DNA from: an uncultured Burkholderiaceae bacterium
Lineage (GTDB): Bacteria > Pseudomonadota > Gammaproteobacteria > Burkholderiales > Burkholderiaceae_C
Reading direction: 5' to 3'
Assembly: GCA_938022295.1 (NCBI GenBank)
Contig: CALIDR010000027.1
Span: 1 to 5,808, forward strand
Length of the DNA: 5,808 bases
The notes under the pieces were generated by a model. It ran no database searches. It had not been told where the DNA came from and was given only the letters and a program-made list of their open reading frames with translations. This document shows, piece by piece, positions 4,695-5,808 of the stretch; within the stretch, counting starts at the first letter, position 1; every line of letters starts with the position of its first letter. The position numbers were made by a program, and so were the translations under genes.

Positions 4695-5808
4695 TCAGCC
4701 GGCCGGCCAGCGGCCGCTGTCCGCCACCGCGGCGCGAATCGCCTCGCCGTCGGCGTCGAGCGCCGGCGCGGGCCGCTCGGCGGCGGCGCGCCGGCCGTCG
4801 AAGCGCATCGGGTTCAGCACCGCGGGCGGGCGGCCGCCGTCGCCCGGCCGCTGCACGCCGCGCGCGACGACGTGCGGGTCGGCGAACACCTGGCCGACGT
4901 CGAGGATCGGCGCGCACGGCACGCCGGCGGCCTCGAGCGCCTCGACCCACGCCGCCGTCGTGCGCCCGCGCAGCACCGCCTGCAGCCGCGGCACGAGTTC
5001 GTCGCGGTGGCGCACGCGCTCGGTGTTGGTCGCGTAGCGCGGGTCGGCGGCGAGGCCGGCGCAGCCGGCGACGGCGCAGAAGCGCGCGAACTGGCCGTCG
5101 TTGCCGACGGCGAGCACGACGTGGCCGTCGGCGCTGGCGAACACCTGGTACGGCACGATGCTCGGGTGCGCGTTGCCCTGGCGGCGCGGCACGACGCCGC
5201 TGCACAGGTATCCGCTGGCCTGGTTGGCGAGCATCGCCACCTGCACGTCGAGCAGCGCGGCGTCGATGTGGCGCCCCCGCCCGGTGGCCTTCGCCTCGTG
5301 CAGCGCGGCGAGGATCGCGGTGGCGGCGTACAGGCCCGTCATCAGGTCGGCCACCGCGACGCCCACCTTCTGCGGCTCGCCGCCCGGCTCGCCGGTGATG
5401 CTCATCAGCCCGCCCCGGGCCTGGATCGCGAAGTCGTAGCCCGGGCGCGGCGCGTACGGGCCGTCCTGGCCGTAGCCGGTGATCGAGCAGTACACCAGCC
5501 GCGGGTTGACCGCGGCCAGCGACGCCGCGTCGAGCCCGTACCTGGCGAGCTGGCCGACCTTGTAGTTCTCGATCAGCACGTCGGCCTCGGCGGCGAGCGC
5601 GCGCACGAGCGCCTGGCCGTCGGCGCTGGCGAGGTCGGCCGCCACCGAGCGCTTGCCGCGGTTGGCGCACAGGTAGTAGCTCGCGACGCGCTCGCCGGCC
5701 GGCGGCGCCCACCACGGCGGCCCCCAGGCGCGCGTGTCGTCGCCGGGGCCGGGGCGTTCGACCTTGATCACGTCGGCGCCGTAGTCGGCCAGCAGCTGGC
5801 CGCACCAG
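4695..5808 (-). CDS. CaiB/BaiF family (class III) CoA-transferase, 5' end outside window
   Basis: About 370 residues are visible, beginning WCGQLLADYGADVIKVERPG and ending at the TGA at 4695-4697. Family members have about 390-410 residues, so only roughly 15-30 N-terminal residues are missing. The first visible codons are in frame to the window edge, and the GTG at 5771 is internal, not a start. Hallmarks are the DYGADVIKVE strand, the YYLCANRGKRSVAADL segment, ENYKVGQLARYGL, the YCSITGYGQDGPY glycine-rich loop, the PGYDFAIQARGG segment, and VADLMTG, whose Asp (visible residue 154) aligns with the catalytic Asp169 of formyl-CoA transferase. Such enzymes move CoA between carboxylic acids through acyl-aspartyl intermediates in the cytoplasm. 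The substrate cannot be told: the family covers formate/oxalate, carnitine, bile acids, mesaconate, succinate/benzylsuccinate and others, and no neighbouring pathway gene is visible. Confidence 0.93.
   Translation of the reverse strand, partial: WCGQLLADYGADVIKVERPGPGDDTRAWGPPWWAPPAGERVASYYLCANRGKRSVAADLASADGQALVRALAAEADVLIENYKVGQLARYGLDAASLAAVNPRLVYCSITGYGQDGPYAPRPGYDFAIQARGGLMSITGEPGGEPQKVGVAVADLMTGLYAATAILAALHEAKATGRGRHIDAALLDVQVAMLANQASGYLCSGVVPRRQGNAHPSIVPYQVFASADGHVVLAVGNDGQFARFCAVAGCAGLAADPRYATNTERVRHRDELVPRLQAVLRGRTTAAWVEALEAAGVPCAPILDVGQVFADPHVVARGVQRPGDGGRPPAVLNPMRFDGRRAAAERPAPALDADGEAIRAAVADSGRWPAG

Noticed and set aside
3619..5037. 472-codon plus-strand ORF antisense to the DUF4397 and CoA-transferase genes
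   Set aside because: It is a compositional shadow rich in Arg, Ala, Val and Asp, overlapping two genes supported by clear family motifs.
5769..5771. GTG as the start of the CoA-transferase
   Set aside because: The frame continues to the window edge with typical family sequence (DYGADV preceded by CGQLLA), so this codon is an internal Val.
4633..5805. Upstream extension of the DUF4397 frame through the CoA-transferase region, which would give an 817-residue protein
   Set aside because: The extension is an Arg/Ala-rich out-of-frame reading of the CaiB/BaiF gene. The lipobox-bearing N-terminus at 4632 marks the true start.

Overview
The window is very GC-rich bacterial chromosomal DNA, roughly 70% GC by eye, with tightly packed genes and strong G/C preference at third codon positions. 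The gene set is a full-length pirin, a pyrophosphate-type phosphofructokinase, a secreted GlcG/HbpS-like protein, a DUF4397 lipoprotein and a CaiB/BaiF CoA-transferase. Together with the GC content this suits a betaproteobacterium of the Burkholderiales (Rubrivivax/Leptothrix/Methylibium-like). That placement is inference; no rRNA or other marker gene is present.

Layout. Positions 2-139 (+) hold the Lys/Ala-rich C-terminal tail of a gene that begins outside the window, followed by a textbook intrinsic terminator (174-206). Then come a pirin-family cupin protein (293-1177, +) and, 47 bases after its stop, a PPi-dependent 6-phosphofructokinase with a strong Shine-Dalgarno (1225-2439, +). A 369-base gene-free stretch follows (2440-2808). 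A signal-peptide-bearing GlcG/HbpS (DUF336) protein occupies 2809-3324 (+). It converges on a four-repeat DUF4397 lipoprotein on the opposite strand (3352-4632, -). Upstream of that, on the same strand, is a class III CoA-transferase that runs off the right edge (4695 to beyond 5808, -).

How the genes relate. No dedicated multi-gene system is evident. Pirin and PPi-PFK may be co-transcribed. PPi-PFK acts in central carbon metabolism, and the CoA-transferase activates an organic acid that cannot be identified from sequence. The GlcG-like protein and the lipoprotein are predicted envelope or periplasmic proteins. The genes look like ordinary housekeeping or accessory chromosomal genes.

The part least explained by the genes is the pfp-glcG gap. 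It holds a block of about 241 bases (2439-2679) bounded by a perfect 14-base inverted repeat, extendable to 18 of 20 positions, whose left arm starts on the last base of the pfp stop codon. Inside are nested inverted repeats, including a 79-base imperfect hairpin. It could be a small non-autonomous mobile or repeat element, or a structured RNA or 3' UTR. It is the best candidate here for something undescribed.
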